Source: Adineta ricciae (lineage: Eukaryota > Rotifera > Eurotatoria > Adinetida > Adinetidae). From it: a stretch of 64,000 nt of DNA. Below, in pieces: positions 22,854-37,246 of the stretch (positions within the stretch are counted from its first letter, which is position 1; each line of letters starts with the position of its first letter). The stretch is taken from assembly GCA_905250025.1 (NCBI GenBank), contig CAJNOJ010000020.1:248001-312000 (forward strand). Direction: 5' to 3'. The notes under the pieces were generated by a model. The model saw nothing but the letters and a program-made list of their open reading frames with translations. It was not told the DNA's origin and did not search any database. The translations under genes and the position numbers were made by a program.

Positions 22854-25292
22854 ATTGAACTACTCTTTTTGTATTTGTAATTTCTCTATTTTGAAAAACA
22901 TGATAAATTTAGACGGATTGATTATTGGACAAACTGACTTGAACATGAGTCAGTTGTATTTTCGTATTTTGGGATTCAAACGATACACTCTCGTGAGAAG
23001 AAATAGTTTGACTCGATATTTCGACAGTATTGATTGGGATTGAGAGAAAATCAGGTACATATTTGAACACTTGGTGAAGTTCTCTGTGAACGGATATAGG
23101 CAAGTCCTTCTTGTACTTCAATTGAAGGTGAGAGAAAAGTACAATGCAAAAATTGTTTCGATACGAAAATCACATAGCTATAGCAAGTATACGCTCTTTA
23201 GAGTTTTATCTCCTTTTTATGTGGAGTCTACTTTGCACATCTCTAGCGCAATACGATTTTCTTAATTAGAAGTACATTAACAACCGAAATTATGTTCTCA
23301 ATATCGCTCTAAGAGGAAAAAAACACTACTAATCTATTCTCACAGAACGAATAAGTTTGTTTTTATTTCTCGATGGACTTTATATTCACGGGTGCGTCAA
23401 TTTACATTCTTCTTTCTATTTATTTTTCAATGTGTAAACAGTGATCGGGGATTCGATCTAAATTCAGAATCTATATATAGTTTTCGAATGCATAATTAAT
23501 ACATTGAGGCAAGCATGAATCATATATGTCTATTTGTAGCAATTCTATTACGATGCAGGTGTCTCTTCTGTATTTGAACTTGTTCTCGAGGGAAGAGTAC
23601 AATTCAACACTTCTTTACATTCGTTCATAGAGAACTTTATGAAATGTTCGAACACACAACCACTTTTCTATCAATGTCAATCAATAGTAGTCAAATATTG
23701 AAAATACCAAGTATAACTACTTCTTCCCAAGTGAATATATTGTAGTTTTGACGGTTTTGATACTAATGAAGAGAGCACGTACCCGCCTATAGTTCGTCAC
23801 ATATAAAAATGCTTGCTTATTTTTCAACAATAATATATCACAACTCTGAATCAAGTATAAATTTAAATAACGAGATATATACATGGACATCATCTCCTGT
23901 GAATTTAATGAAAAGAAATTCAGACTATGTAATCCGACGAAAAGATTTGTTGATACCGATAGATGGCACGTTTGGACGTTATTAAGTGTATTGTCTTGGA
24001 TCTCTTTTAAAATGTCCTTTCACTTCTCGGTTTCTTAGTGTCCAGTCTTTACCTTCAGCTTCAATTCTCCCACTGTACGGTCTTTGCTTTGTCTCTCCTT
24101 CTCTCCTCGTGTTCCTATCAGGTACTTTCTTTTCTACTAAACCGAAAATCTCCCTTGTACCTTATCATGAACTCGTTTATGTTCTACTACAATGTCGTAA
24201 GTACGCACATATTCGAGTGAGATAACTTTGTGCAGAAACCAGAAAAAGAGTACCTCTATCAAATGTCAATGATCTGATCAATGATATTTGGTGTTATACA
24301 TTCAAGAAACGAAGAATATCAAAGCGCAGAAGATGACGATGATTTTCATACGACGAAAGTTTGCATCTGAATTGGTATTCATAGCCGAATTCAATGTTGA
24401 ACATGCATTCAGCGTAGACATAGTGCTTGATTACGAAATCAAGCTTAGAACTTCATTTATCTTATTGCTTATCGAGATGTACTTATAATGTGACAGCTGA
24501 ATTTCCCTCTCATTAAGTGCGCAAATCTAATTTTACTCCAACATCTTTTCGTTTTTTCTATTGAGTGTAATTACATTGCTAGGCGGAGCATTCAGTACAC
24601 ATCAATTTTAGTATCGTCAAGGTACGCCAAACTCTTCCTGTTCAATCACCTGAAAAGACCCAACCTTAGTCATGTGTCACGAATAGTTTTATGTAGACCA
24701 CGCTATTGTTTTTCTCGTAAATAGAACGAGTTCATTGTGTGACTCCATTCCCAAAGACAATCAAGTTTATCTTGTTAATATTTGAAGTGTGCGCGTATTG
24801 TTTATGTAGCTTATCGAATTTGTACACGCAATGACAACAATTATGATGTGCATAGTCTTCAACTTGTCTGATTAATAGAATAAGTAAGTGTTTATACCCA
24901 GAGGAATCATTTTGATAATTACATAATCAAAAGTGAGGGGAGGAGAAGAAGAAGAAAAGTACGGTGCTTTGAAGTGGACATACATAATTTTAATTGTCAC
25001 ATAGCCCCTACGGCGAAACGACGTGCGTTTAGGAATGCGATTTAAATATTTTCAAATAAAATACACGTTGATCAACCTTAATTAGATATATCCTGTTGAT
25101 TTGACTAACGATGTTAACAAAATCATGAGGACTGTCTTTTATGGTAAGTCAAAAATCGCCTACATAACTAATAACATTAAGTTCGATAGGGCAGAAAATG
25201 TAGAACGGAGGGTTGAATCTATTCTCTCTCTCTCTCTTTATTTTTCGTAGATTTTACTGAAAAAGAGAGAAAAGGACAGAGAACAGAAACAG
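22854..25292. other. Gene-poor region upstream of the neuropeptide gene
   Basis: About 2.4 kb of AT-rich sequence without a gene I can support. A weak candidate for a small secreted peptide starts at about 23515 (MNHICLFVAILL) but has no supporting homology. There is a (CT)n run near 25224-25237. Together with the downstream stretch this is the emptiest part of the window, which would fit extended tissue-specific regulatory DNA for the neuropeptide gene. Confidence 0.5.
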
Positions 25293-25300
25293 TATATAAA
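25293..25300 (+). promoter_or_regulatory. TATA box of the neuropeptide gene
   Basis: The sequence CAGTATATAAATC contains a good TATA box about 200 bases upstream of the neuropeptide ATG at 25493. Transcription would start near 25325 and give a leader of about 170 bases. TATA-type core promoters are typical of strongly tissue-specific genes. Inferred from sequence only. Confidence 0.5.
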
Positions 25301-25492
25301 TCATCTTAATCATTTTATGTAACACTCGTTATCTTATTCTTTGTTTCTATCGAACTGTTTTTCAAACAGCAATTGGACGTACGTAATATTCATTCATCGG
25401 AATTCGTATTTATAAATACAAATGTTCGATTCTGCATTTCAGATTTGAGCTTCATAGATAGATATACATATACTAACTTCGAATCAATCAGC

Positions 25493-26101
25493 ATGGTTTC
25501 CAATTCGATCATGTATACGCTTCTCCTCACTATGGGTAAGTAAAGTTCATAAGTCATCCGAGAAAAACACCTCCGTAAAGACATTCGCGAAGAAGTGAAT
25601 GATAAATGATTTACAATTAGTTCTGTTAATCATCTAAAACATTTTCTCCGTTTAGGTTTCCTTCTTTTTATGACTACCATACAAGCAACACCAATCCATA
25701 ATGGTATATCATCTATTGAGAAAGTTTTCGATGAAGAATCCGAAGATTCAAGTTTATCCATGGACAAACGCACTTTTAGTAACAGTGATATTCCTGATGG
25801 TTACGTTGGCATCATGTTAGGCAAACGTGGAACCGACACACGAGCAGTTCGCCTTCCCGCCGAAGCTGTTCTTCTTGGCAAACGACGACTACCATACGAA
25901 GCCGTCCTTTTGGGCAAACGAGATTTGCCAAACGAAGCTGTTCTTTTAGGAAAACGCCGCATACCCCATGAAGCCGTACTTTTAGGTAAACGTGATTTAC
26001 CAAACGAAGCGATTCTTTTAGGTAGACGTGATTTACCTAACGAAGCTATCCTTTTGGGAAAACGTGATTTACCAAACGAAGGTATTCTTCTTGGCAAATA
26101 A
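25493..26101 (+). CDS. Multicopy amidated neuropeptide precursor (LPxEAVLL-amide type), apparently new
   Basis: Two exons (25493-25535 and 25656-26101) encode 162 residues and splice in frame. The first 29 residues are a signal peptide (MVSNSIMYTLLLTMGFLLFM, ending TTIQA). An acidic spacer follows, ending SMDKR. Next come TFSNSDIPDGYVGIML-GKR, a GTDTRAV spacer, and seven exact 12-codon units: RLPAEAVLL, RLPYEAVLL, DLPNEAVLL, RIPHEAVLL, DLPNEAILL twice and DLPNEGILL. Each is followed by GKR, GRR or, in the last, GK and stop. Glycine plus dibasic is the usual signal for convertase cleavage, carboxypeptidase trimming and C-terminal amidation, so -LL-amide peptides are predicted to be released from neurons or endocrine cells. 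The terminal GK can still be trimmed and amidated. I do not recognise the family among described lophotrochozoan peptides. Confidence 0.88.
25850..26101 (+). repeat. Seven tandem 36-bp coding units
   Basis: Seven units of exactly 36 bases (12 codons) run from 25850 to 26101, with the stop as the last codon. Units differ mostly at third positions while the encoded LP-x-E-x-x-LLG core is kept. This points to purifying selection on the peptide after expansion of the array. It is part of the neuropeptide gene and not a satellite. Confidence 0.85.
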
Positions 26102-28489
26102 CAAGCAAGAGCAAATCGCAATTTTTATTGACATTTTATGTTAAAACAGTACATATTCATAATACAGTGCGTTTCGTTTTGAATGTACTTTGAAAATCAA
26201 ACAGAGATACTTGAAAATAAAACATCATACAAAACACTAGATATTCGTCTAAGTCCAAAATTCTTTTTGATTCATTGAGAAACGTGTGAATGAAGAACGT
26301 TCTCAAGTCATGCCTTTCTGATGACGCCCGAAAACTGAAAAAAAAACAACAAAATTGTTCTTACGAAATGTTCGCCCTTTCAAAAGCAAACGTACAATAC
26401 TTTTACTTCAGTGTGTAAGTGTGACGTTGTAGCAAAAAGAAAGAAGCATAGAGTTTTCTTCTGCAAAAGACGATGGCGCTAGTCATCATTGTTCGCGTTT
26501 CGTGCAAGATGGCACTATTGTATAACACGAGAAAAGAAAAGATTACAACCTCTTTCGGTATGCACAGTTACCAGTTGAATAATGGCCATGCATAGAAGCA
26601 TCTGTTACATATTTTTCTCATTAAATTGCACAAATCAAACATTCTCTTTTCTCTTTGCTCGCTTAATATTATTTCTGGCTATTTGTTTTACAAATAAAAT
26701 AAGAACTCTCATTTTTTTTTCTTCTTCTTCTTACTTCTTTAGGTTACGTGTCTTTTCTGTAGGTGCCGACGTACCTGGGTATTTTATTAAAAGACTAATT
26801 AATTAAATTATCTCGACTATGAAAATTTGATTGCTAAGATCGTTTTGTCAAAGAACATGTGCGTTTCGTTCCGTCTGATACATTGATCAATTTGATTTCG
26901 GAACAATAAAAAAAAATCCGGTATGTGACATATTTACTTGTTGATTTATGAAGAATTGAGAGAATTATATATGACCTTGTCAGCAGAACAAAGTCTCGAA
27001 AATATGTTTTGTCATTTGACTATTATTAGTAGTATACATGTTCATCTTTCATCGAACGAAAAACAAAATCATCAGCGTATTATTGACTCAATCCGATGAC
27101 GACTTTGAGATGTTAGTACACTAATCTTTGATTATTTTTTGTTTCTTTTTTTTTATCGTTCGCTGACGTTAGTTAACCGACCCCATGCGCGTTTATTGAA
27201 TTGGCACGTTAAAATCGTTGAGTAAGCGATGATCGATGATGTCTCCACCATCACTCCTACTGTTGAGTTACGTCAACGTATCTGTTCATAGTGATGACGT
27301 CTTTCTTTCTTTCGTTTTGTTTAGTTACTAAAGGCTAAGGAAAAAAAAAATCAACGATTAGAACATATTGATCCTCAACGTTGAGAAACAAAGGAGGGAG
27401 AGCGAGTAAATGAAGGTAGGGAATAACAGACTGTATTTTGATAGAATCAAGTTCAATAATGTACTTTTCCTTTTGCTTAAGATATTTAGGGAAAAAAGAA
27501 GAAGAAAAGTGTTTTTCTTTTCTGTTTATTTTTGTTACTATACTTGAAAATAATCCTCTTCAGAATCCATACTTCATTTCTCGGAAGACATTTCAAAATA
27601 ATGTTATTGATCAAAAATAATCGTATGATATAGATGCAGACATTCGCTGATGATTTATTCGCAATAGTTCCAGAAGGTCGCGGAAACTTTAAAATCGAGA
27701 TAGTTTTTCTTTTTCTTTCGAAATAATAAGAAAATGTGTTTCGTCATCATCAACTTGAAGTAGAAACCGGACGATGGAAGACTTAGATGAGCATCGTCTA
27801 TTGTTTGTGGGTGGTTTCTATTCATCGAACGGTTCTTTTTTCTTCATTTACTAAATTTGAAATCTGCGAAAAAGAGAAAGAGAAGAAGAAGAAGAAGAGA
27901 AGGCGATCCTGTTCTTTCATTCGTCGCGTTTGCTTATGTTTTTTAATCACATTTTGCACATACAATTCTCACCTCTGTCATACACTCGGGCGTCTTTTTC
28001 TATGTGAAAAGTTTTCGTAAATATGCATAGATTTTTCTTGCTCAATACACATGTAAACGAAAAGAAACACAGGCAGTAAAAGACAACAAAAGTAAATGAT
28101 TGACCTTGCTTTAAATCTGACGCATTTTTCTGTTTGTTTTTATCAAAATTTAGCCGGTATTGAACAAGTATGTAAAAAAATAAGAAGAGAATCAACGAGA
28201 AGAAAAACTTTTCTCTACGTCGCAGAAAAGAAAGGAAGAAAAATTCTTTGATGCCCTTTTCATAGTCGTGAAATAAAAGAAAGAAAACACACTATAGAGT
28301 TTAGAAACACGTCGGCGAACGTTACTTGATGCGTCAGGAAAAGAATGCTAGAGAATTTATTTTCTGGTACGTTAAGCAAAAGAAAGAAACTAGAAGAGAA
28401 AAATCATGATGGAGTTTGCATTCTATCCTATTCTATTTCCATATGATGTATTTGAAAGTTTGTAAAATGACATTAGTGTTATTGATTGC
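26102..28489. other. Gene-poor region between neuropeptide gene and DYRK2
   Basis: AATAAA at 26217-26222 is the likely neuropeptide poly(A) signal. The rest is AT-rich with purine-rich stretches (for example about 27868-27900) and contains no gene, tRNA or repeat I can support. It probably contains the DYRK2 promoter and leader. Confidence 0.5.
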
Positions 28490-31484
<2,995 letters not shown>

Positions 31485-32279
31485 CATTCAGTTATTAATG
31501 ATGATAAGAAGCTTTGTCATCTTCATTTTACTTTCTTACAGTGTGATGTGTGTGCGTGTGATGGATTTCTTTTTCTTTTCTTCTTTAATTGTTAATCTTT
31601 CTTTTCAAAACCCTTTCTTCATTTTCTATCATTGCACACTGATTGAAATTTTCTCTCTTTTTTTTTTCTCTTCTACTCCTTAGCCCACTGGAATTGTCAG
31701 ATTTCATTTTTCTCCATCCGTCCATTGAGCTAGCACGAAGGAAAATGTTGCTCGTTTTTTTTTTAAACAAATATTAGTTACTTGAATGCTTGTCCCGCGT
31801 GAGAGATTCTTTCAAATTCTAGTGAGTAGGTTGTCTGTGAATCGAGAATGGATAATAATCTTGTTGCGTGTATGAGTGTTTATTTTGTTGATGGAATTTA
31901 CATATAAATATTTATTTTTTTCCTTCTCCTTTTCTTTCTCTTGATTATTCCCCATCAAAAAAAAAGAAATCTATTTTAATTTTTCATAGAAATATTTTCT
32001 TTCTGTCTGTCTTGCACATTTCAATATTTCAATTTTTTGTTTTCTCTACCGAATTCAAATCACTTCACATATACGTATATATTCAACCTGAGCTTTCATA
32101 TCAAATAAAGATATAAATTCAATTGAATGTTCGACGCTAATCATGCGTGTGATCAACAGAATAACAAGATTTTCTGTCAATACATGTATATATGTGCTAT
32201 AATAGATACAAATATTATCATCGACATTTCAAAATATGCGTAAATGAAAAGCAAGAATGAAAACAGGAAAGTGAGGTTC
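31485..32279. other. Convergent 3' region (DYRK2 and aquaporin)
   Basis: This is probably the long U-rich 3'UTR of DYRK2, with an AATAAA in ATCAAATAAAG near 32103-32110, meeting the aquaporin 3' end. No other gene is visible. Confidence 0.55.
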
Positions 32280-33260
32280 TTAAATATGATTTTCCTTGTC
32301 AAGTTTTGCATGGGCACGCGACTTGTTCAGCTCAGCTGATTCAGGTGTTCGTTTCAAAACGCGTGTGTAAATCAAACCAGCAACAATCGAACCGGCTAGT
32401 GGGCCGAACCAATAAATCCAATGATTTTTCCATGAGCCCATAATTGCAGCTGGTCCGAATGATCGAGCTGGATTCATCGAAGCACCGGTATACGGACCAC
32501 CGAATAAACAACCAACTGTAACGGCAAAGCCGACTGCTAAAGCTTTTGAACCGCCGACATCATCACGATGCTTATCACAAATAGCATGCACTGTGTAACA
32601 CAAGATAAATGTTATAAAAAATTCCACAATAAATGCTTGTGTGAGTGAAACATCTTGGGTGATCATTGTCATACCTAAACTATTCTGCGCATGCATCGGT
32701 GTAATCGTTTTAACCAGAGCTGATGCTGACACAGCACCGAGCAGTTGCATGCCAATATATAATAAGGCGCGATAAAAATCGATTTCATTTGCGACAAGAA
32801 ATGTAACTGTGACAGCTGGATTAATGTGCGCGCCACTGACATGGCCAAATCCAACGACAATAGTCGCCACAATCAGACCTGATGCAAGAGCACCGTGTAC
32901 ATCGGGTACGCCTGTTGAAGCGACAGGTAAACCAGTTGATGTTGCGACTAATACTAAGATCAATGTGGCTATATATTCACTAAGGAGTGCTTGATAGAAT
33001 TCAACTCGTTTTACTTGACTCAATGGAAATAATCTGTCGAACAATGACGTTTGTTTAGGTTTTGGTGCAGGGGTTTGAAAGAAAGGTGGATCAGGTCTTG
33101 GATGTACATTTTTTGAAACGATTTTTGTGACAGTTGTTGACAAATTTGGTTGAGTTACATGATTACTATCTGAATCATTGGAATCTATTAGTGGTATTCC
33201 TACATCCATAGGTTGTGTATAACTATCAACCGAGGGTGAGGGTACAAATTGACTTGTCAT
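32280..33260 (-). CDS. Aquaporin (MIP family) with altered selectivity filter
   Basis: A single-exon 326-residue major intrinsic protein: a six-helix channel at the cell membrane. Both pore loops are complete, SGAHINPAVT and GASMNPARSFGPA, and the arginine of the ar/R filter is present. The cytoplasmic N-terminus is long (about 90 residues, proline-rich PKPKQTSLFDRLFP). The C-terminal tail is charged. Aligned by eye to mammalian AQP4, the helix-2 filter phenylalanine is serine (ALASGLIVATIVVGFGH) and the helix-5 filter histidine is cysteine (VTVGCLFGGPYTG). The orthodox water filter F/H/A/R is therefore S/C/A/R, a wider and less polar pore, so solutes other than water are possible. The start is the ATG at 33258-33260, because the codon further up is TTG. 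A TTTCTTTCAG acceptor-like site lies about 25 bases upstream. Confidence 0.9.
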   Translation of the reverse strand: MTSQFVPSPSVDSYTQPMDVGIPLIDSNDSDSNHVTQPNLSTTVTKIVSKNVHPRPDPPFFQTPAPKPKQTSLFDRLFPLSQVKRVEFYQALLSEYIATLILVLVATSTGLPVASTGVPDVHGALASGLIVATIVVGFGHVSGAHINPAVTVTFLVANEIDFYRALLYIGMQLLGAVSASALVKTITPMHAQNSLGMTMITQDVSLTQAFIVEFFITFILCYTVHAICDKHRDDVGGSKALAVGFAVTVGCLFGGPYTGASMNPARSFGPAAIMGSWKNHWIYWFGPLAGSIVAGLIYTRVLKRTPESAELNKSRAHAKLDKENHI

Positions 33261-34786
33261 GTTCAATGACTATTTCGTACAGAATCTGAAAGAAAACAAA
33301 CGAGATAAGTTCTTTTATATATACACTCTTACTGCTTTCAATATCGAGTGGATAAGTATCGACAGGAAAACAAGTGGATGAGTATTTTATAATATCATAC
33401 TCAATCTATTCTCACTCTTGCATTCTCTCTTTTCTTCATAAAAACTTTTCGCTAGCTGACAACATTCGATCAATGACTAGAAGTCAGATTTCTCTCCGTC
33501 TTCTTATCATCGAAATTGACATTTGAAAAAAAGAATGAGGCACGAAATAACATACATCTCACCTTCCTGATGCAATCCATTATATTTTGCCGACTCGGCT
33601 TTTTCAAGCTTTGTACGCGTATTCGCGAACTTTCTTTTCGAGGTAATAAAATGTTTGTCATTAAAATCTCAGTCCATCATCCAACAGCGATACTCATGAA
33701 AAGCAAATAAATATTCGATATGGTCAAATATCAACATCCACTTATTGGGTAATAAAATGCGCCAAGTGACTTACTGTACAGAAGCGAAAATGAGGTTATA
33801 GTCTCGAATTGTATGTGTCAGATGAAAAACTACAACATCATCAGCAATAAAAAGAAGTGTCGCGTCCTCCATTCTAATATCATTTTATCTTATCGAGTTA
33901 CCGCATATGAGATGTCCTTCGTACTATAGATATATAAACCATACCTTTTATATGTTGTGTATTGTATTCTTTCGTGAGCTACTCATTTGATAACAAAGAG
34001 AAGCGAGAATATACCTTACTAGTATACAAATCCATGTGAGACAACGTCGAGTAAACAAATATGATACTATGAAATGTATGACTGTCTAATGAAATATTCA
34101 GTTGTTATGTGACGTGCGCATTGTTTCGATTTTTTATTTATAGCTAGGGTTAATTAGAAAAATCTATTGTTGGAGCAAGGTAAATGACAAAGTTTGCACT
34201 CTGTATGATATCTCACAGTATACAAATGACCAGATCTTCGAAAACAGTATTCTGTTGTTATTTCTTTGCATTTTCGAAGTACATCTAGTTATGCCAATGT
34301 AACATTTATATAAATAACAAATGTAATTTGAAGTCAATGTGCTACGAGAACAAACCTAGACGTGATCGATGGGCTCTTTTGGTTAAAAGATTAGATTATC
34401 TCTTACAAAGAAAGAAAACTAACAACAAAACGTCTTTATTTTCGATAATATATCTGTGACGCATCTTTTTGTTTTCTAACGTCTCAATAATAATCATCAG
34501 ATCGGCTTGACGTAAACTAGCACAAAGAATGACACTAAATTAGGCCACATTATAACTAAAATCAATTCCATCAAGATCTTTCAGAAAAATTCAAAATATA
34601 ATTGACTTTTACGAAAGAAATACCGCTTTTGAAGATACGTGACGTTTACATTTATCATTCCAACAACCACACAATCATTCCGTAAGAATACGAAAACGAA
34701 AATTTCGGAAATAACATCACGCTATTCCTTGATAAACCAATCTTTATAACCATACGCATCCATGTTTCCCCATGCATATTACCATC
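33261..34786. other. Intergenic region, aquaporin promoter side
   Basis: About 1.5 kb between divergent genes. It holds the aquaporin leader and promoter and the upstream region of the small membrane-protein gene. AT-rich; I see no further gene or repeat. Confidence 0.5.
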
Positions 34787-35150
34787 ATGAATCGTTTCTT
34801 ATTCATGACAATGATGGTGATTACATGGCTCTTCGCATATACCAGTGAGTATGTTTCATGTATGATCTGCTGTTAAACAATGCATAAATATAGATTCAAC
34901 GTGCGAAAATTGTTCACCGTGTTGGAGCCTTTTCGATTATCATTATCAGCTGTGCTCTAAGAGAAACGAACCGACACAGATATCAACTTATGTACAATCG
35001 ATATGCACGGACACATTGATTTTACTTGGTATACTTTTACTTGGTACAGTTATTTTCATACCAATTTCACTTTGTTTTCTGTATCTCTACATAAAACGAT
35101 GTCGAAGTTCTGATTCTCAATATGTCATGAATGGATGGATAGTTTTGTGA
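34787..35150 (+). CDS. Small cysteine-rich single-pass membrane protein
   Basis: Two exons, 34787-34844 and 34894-35150, join in frame across a 49-base GT..AG intron to give 104 residues. The product has a signal peptide (MNRFLFMTMMVITWLFAYT). A short ectodomain of about 45 residues has six cysteines (STCENCSPCWSLF, QLCSKRNEP, SICTD). One transmembrane helix follows (TLILLGILLLGTVIFIPISL), then a cytosolic tail with a basic stop-transfer (IKRCRSSD). An in-frame ATG at 34772 would add five residues. I do not recognise the family. Topology suggests a type I surface protein, perhaps receptor- or adhesion-related. AATAAA at 35172-35177 is a well-placed poly(A) signal. The agreement of frame, splice sites, signal peptide and poly(A) site argues for a real gene. 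Confidence 0.65.
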
Positions 35151-35171
35151 AGGTTTACAATTTAAAAAAGT

Positions 35172-35177
35172 AATAAA
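35172..35177 (+). terminator. Poly(A) signal of the small membrane-protein gene
   Basis: AATAAA lies 22 bases after the stop codon of the gene at 34787-35150. Confidence 0.5.
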
Positions 35178-35332
35178 ACATCATCCCTAGGAGATACAGA
35201 ACTATCTGATGATTCATGTGATACGTTGAAGATGTTGTTTATTCATTAAGGGATAAATAAGATAAGAGAGAAAGAAAAGGAAAAAAGGATTGAAATGATA
35301 GGGGTGGTGCGATTGTTCATTGTTCTAATCAT

Positions 35333-36483
35333 TTATTCTTCTTCTTCTTCTTCCTCTTCTTCTTGAGGTGCTGCCTCTTCTTCGGCTGGTGCTTCTTCTT
35401 CAGCTGGCGCCTCTTCCTCAGCAGGTTGATCATGCTAGAAAACAGAGACAGAAGAGCGATTTTTCATTCCGACGAAAATATCAGTCTTGCTATCGTACCG
35501 ATTCTTCCACATCGTGATGTCTTTCTTCTTTGGCGGCGCCCTTATTTTTACGTAATGGGTTTTCTTCAGGCGGTGGAGTATTGTGTTTTATCTTGGCCTT
35601 TGGACGTTCAGCAACGAATTCTGCTTGTTTCTTTTCGGTAGACCAAACATCACGACGATCTTTAAATGTGCGACGATCAGTAACTGAAAGGAAAACAGTG
35701 ATTGCACCATTCTTCATAGGAAAGAACCGCTTACCTCGTTCGTATCGACTGAAAAGCGATACTTTTTGCTACGGAACAAGTCAGATTGTTTAAGAATGAA
35801 ATGTAAATTTGTTCGATAACTTACTGGTGCTTTTGCTGCAACATCGTTATTGGTGCCGAGACTGAAACACAGAAGACAGTATATTGCAAGTCTGACGATA
35901 TTAAGCACTTTTCGGTTACTTACATGCCACCACCAAGACCAGTATGAACAATGTTTGATTTACGTGTCTTAGCCTTTCTATAGATAAATAAGCAACATCT
36001 GGACTGCTTCGAACATAGGAAAATGAATATTACCCTTTCTCAATTTGACGAGCACGTTCAGTTAATTCGACCATCTAAATAAAACCAATTCATTCTCTGA
36101 TGCAAATAATTTACATGAATTCGATAACTTACATCATATTTTTGTCGCTCGAAACGTTCGGTTAATTCATAGATTGAACCGTGTAATTGTTGGAGAAGGT
36201 TGTGCAACTGTTTAGCCTATTGGAGACGAAAAGGAAATATGAAGTTATGAAGAAAGATCTACCAAAATACCTTTTCAACAAGTTGATCTTTTGAGCTTCC
36301 ATCGATTTGTAATTGGGGTACCCGTTGAGCGATGACGGATCGTTTTTCTTGTTCTAATTGTTCAGGAGATTTTTGTAAATCTTCCTTAGCTTTGAGAACA
36401 TTGCTAAATGCTGAACCACTTGCCACTGAAGACAAAATCAAGACTTCTAGAAAAACATTCGATCTCTTTTGCGGCTACTTACT
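35333..36483 (-). CDS. Troponin T with acidic C-terminal tail; start codon split by an intron
   Basis: Troponin T anchors the troponin complex to tropomyosin in striated-type muscle thin filaments. About nine short exons give, in order: MASGSAFSNVLKAKEDLQKS; EQLEQEKRSVIAQRVPQLQI; DGSSKDQLVEKAKQLHNLL; YELTERFERQKYDMVELTER; a basic stretch GKAKTRKSN; SRYERVTDRRTFKDRRD; AERPKAKIKHNTPPPEENP; and a glutamate-rich end (HDQPAEEEAP repeated, then eight E). The heptad pattern and the KYD..EL.ER block are the TnT coiled-coil. A poly-Glu C-terminus is typical of protostome TnT. The acidic N-terminal extension of vertebrate TnT is absent. No ATG suits the first exon, but its final A (36483) joins TG of the next exon (36425-36424) to make ATG in the right frame. 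A longer N-terminus through the upstream open frame is possible but looks unlike TnT. Confidence 0.8.
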
Positions 36484-37246
36484 AGCGCCAAAGTTGTACT
36501 GTTGAGTCGAGAAAAAGAATGGGTGATATGCGCGTAGATAAATAAGTCTAAATGTAGTTGGCTCTGACGACGAGAAAGCAAGAGAGAGATAGAAGAGAAA
36601 AGATGCAACCAGATCTCTTTTTTCTCTTATTCGGGATAACCCGTATAGGATATACAGAAAAAATACCAACCGGAGTGTTTCCTTTACGCACAACAACCAA
36701 CTAGAGTCTATGTATACAGATATCCTGGTAGAATAGCGCTGTTTCTATATCGGGCAATGAGTATGCCCGATGAAGCGAAGGTTATATGAGAAAGAAAAGA
36801 AAAATAACGATAGGAACTATTTATCAATCCAACCGATCTTTCTTTATGTAGGCGATGGAATTGCTCTCAATGGTCAGAATACTTCTTTTGTCTTTTCCTT
36901 TTTATTAGTCGTTGTGGTTATTCTCGTAATAGCATTAATACGAGACAATTATATTACAAATATTGGATAAATATAAAAAATAAAAGTTTATAGAAAACAA
37001 ATAAATTCACAGATACATGTGTTGTAATTGTAAAGAAGTTGAGTCAGATGTATGTTGTATTCAAATAGATATCAGAAGTGTTGTGGTATACATATTTGGA
37101 CGAATTATCGATGAAATTTGTGCATGATTATCACGATTTAAATCTTTTGTTGACAAACTTATATTTTTGGTTGCCTATAAATAGAACAAGCGATTTGATG
37201 TGCATGGGCTATTCCTTTTTACATACGAATTGACTGTAAGTCAACA
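36484..37246. other. Upstream region of troponin T
   Basis: This stretch holds the leader and probable promoter of troponin T (-). An open frame on the minus strand at about 36475-36696 is probably 5'UTR. A plus-strand frame at 36770-36970 is not recognisable. Nothing else seen. Confidence 0.5.

Noticed and set aside
23515-23750. Possible small secreted peptide gene (MNHICLFVAILL...)
   Set aside because: A TATA-like site and a splice pair can be drawn, but the second exon is short, featureless and compatible with chance.
25850-26101. Regular 36-base repeats resembling a CRISPR array
   Set aside because: The units are back to back with no spacers, are codon-phased and encode a secreted precursor in an intron-bearing animal gene.
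25801-26121. 106-codon open frame antisense to the neuropeptide repeats
   Set aside because: It is a mirror of the in-frame repeat; the sense strand has signal peptide, splice sites and processing sites.
36475-36696. Open frame upstream of troponin T as its N-terminus
   Set aside because: It begins without ATG, is hydrophobic and bears no likeness to troponin T; more likely 5'UTR.
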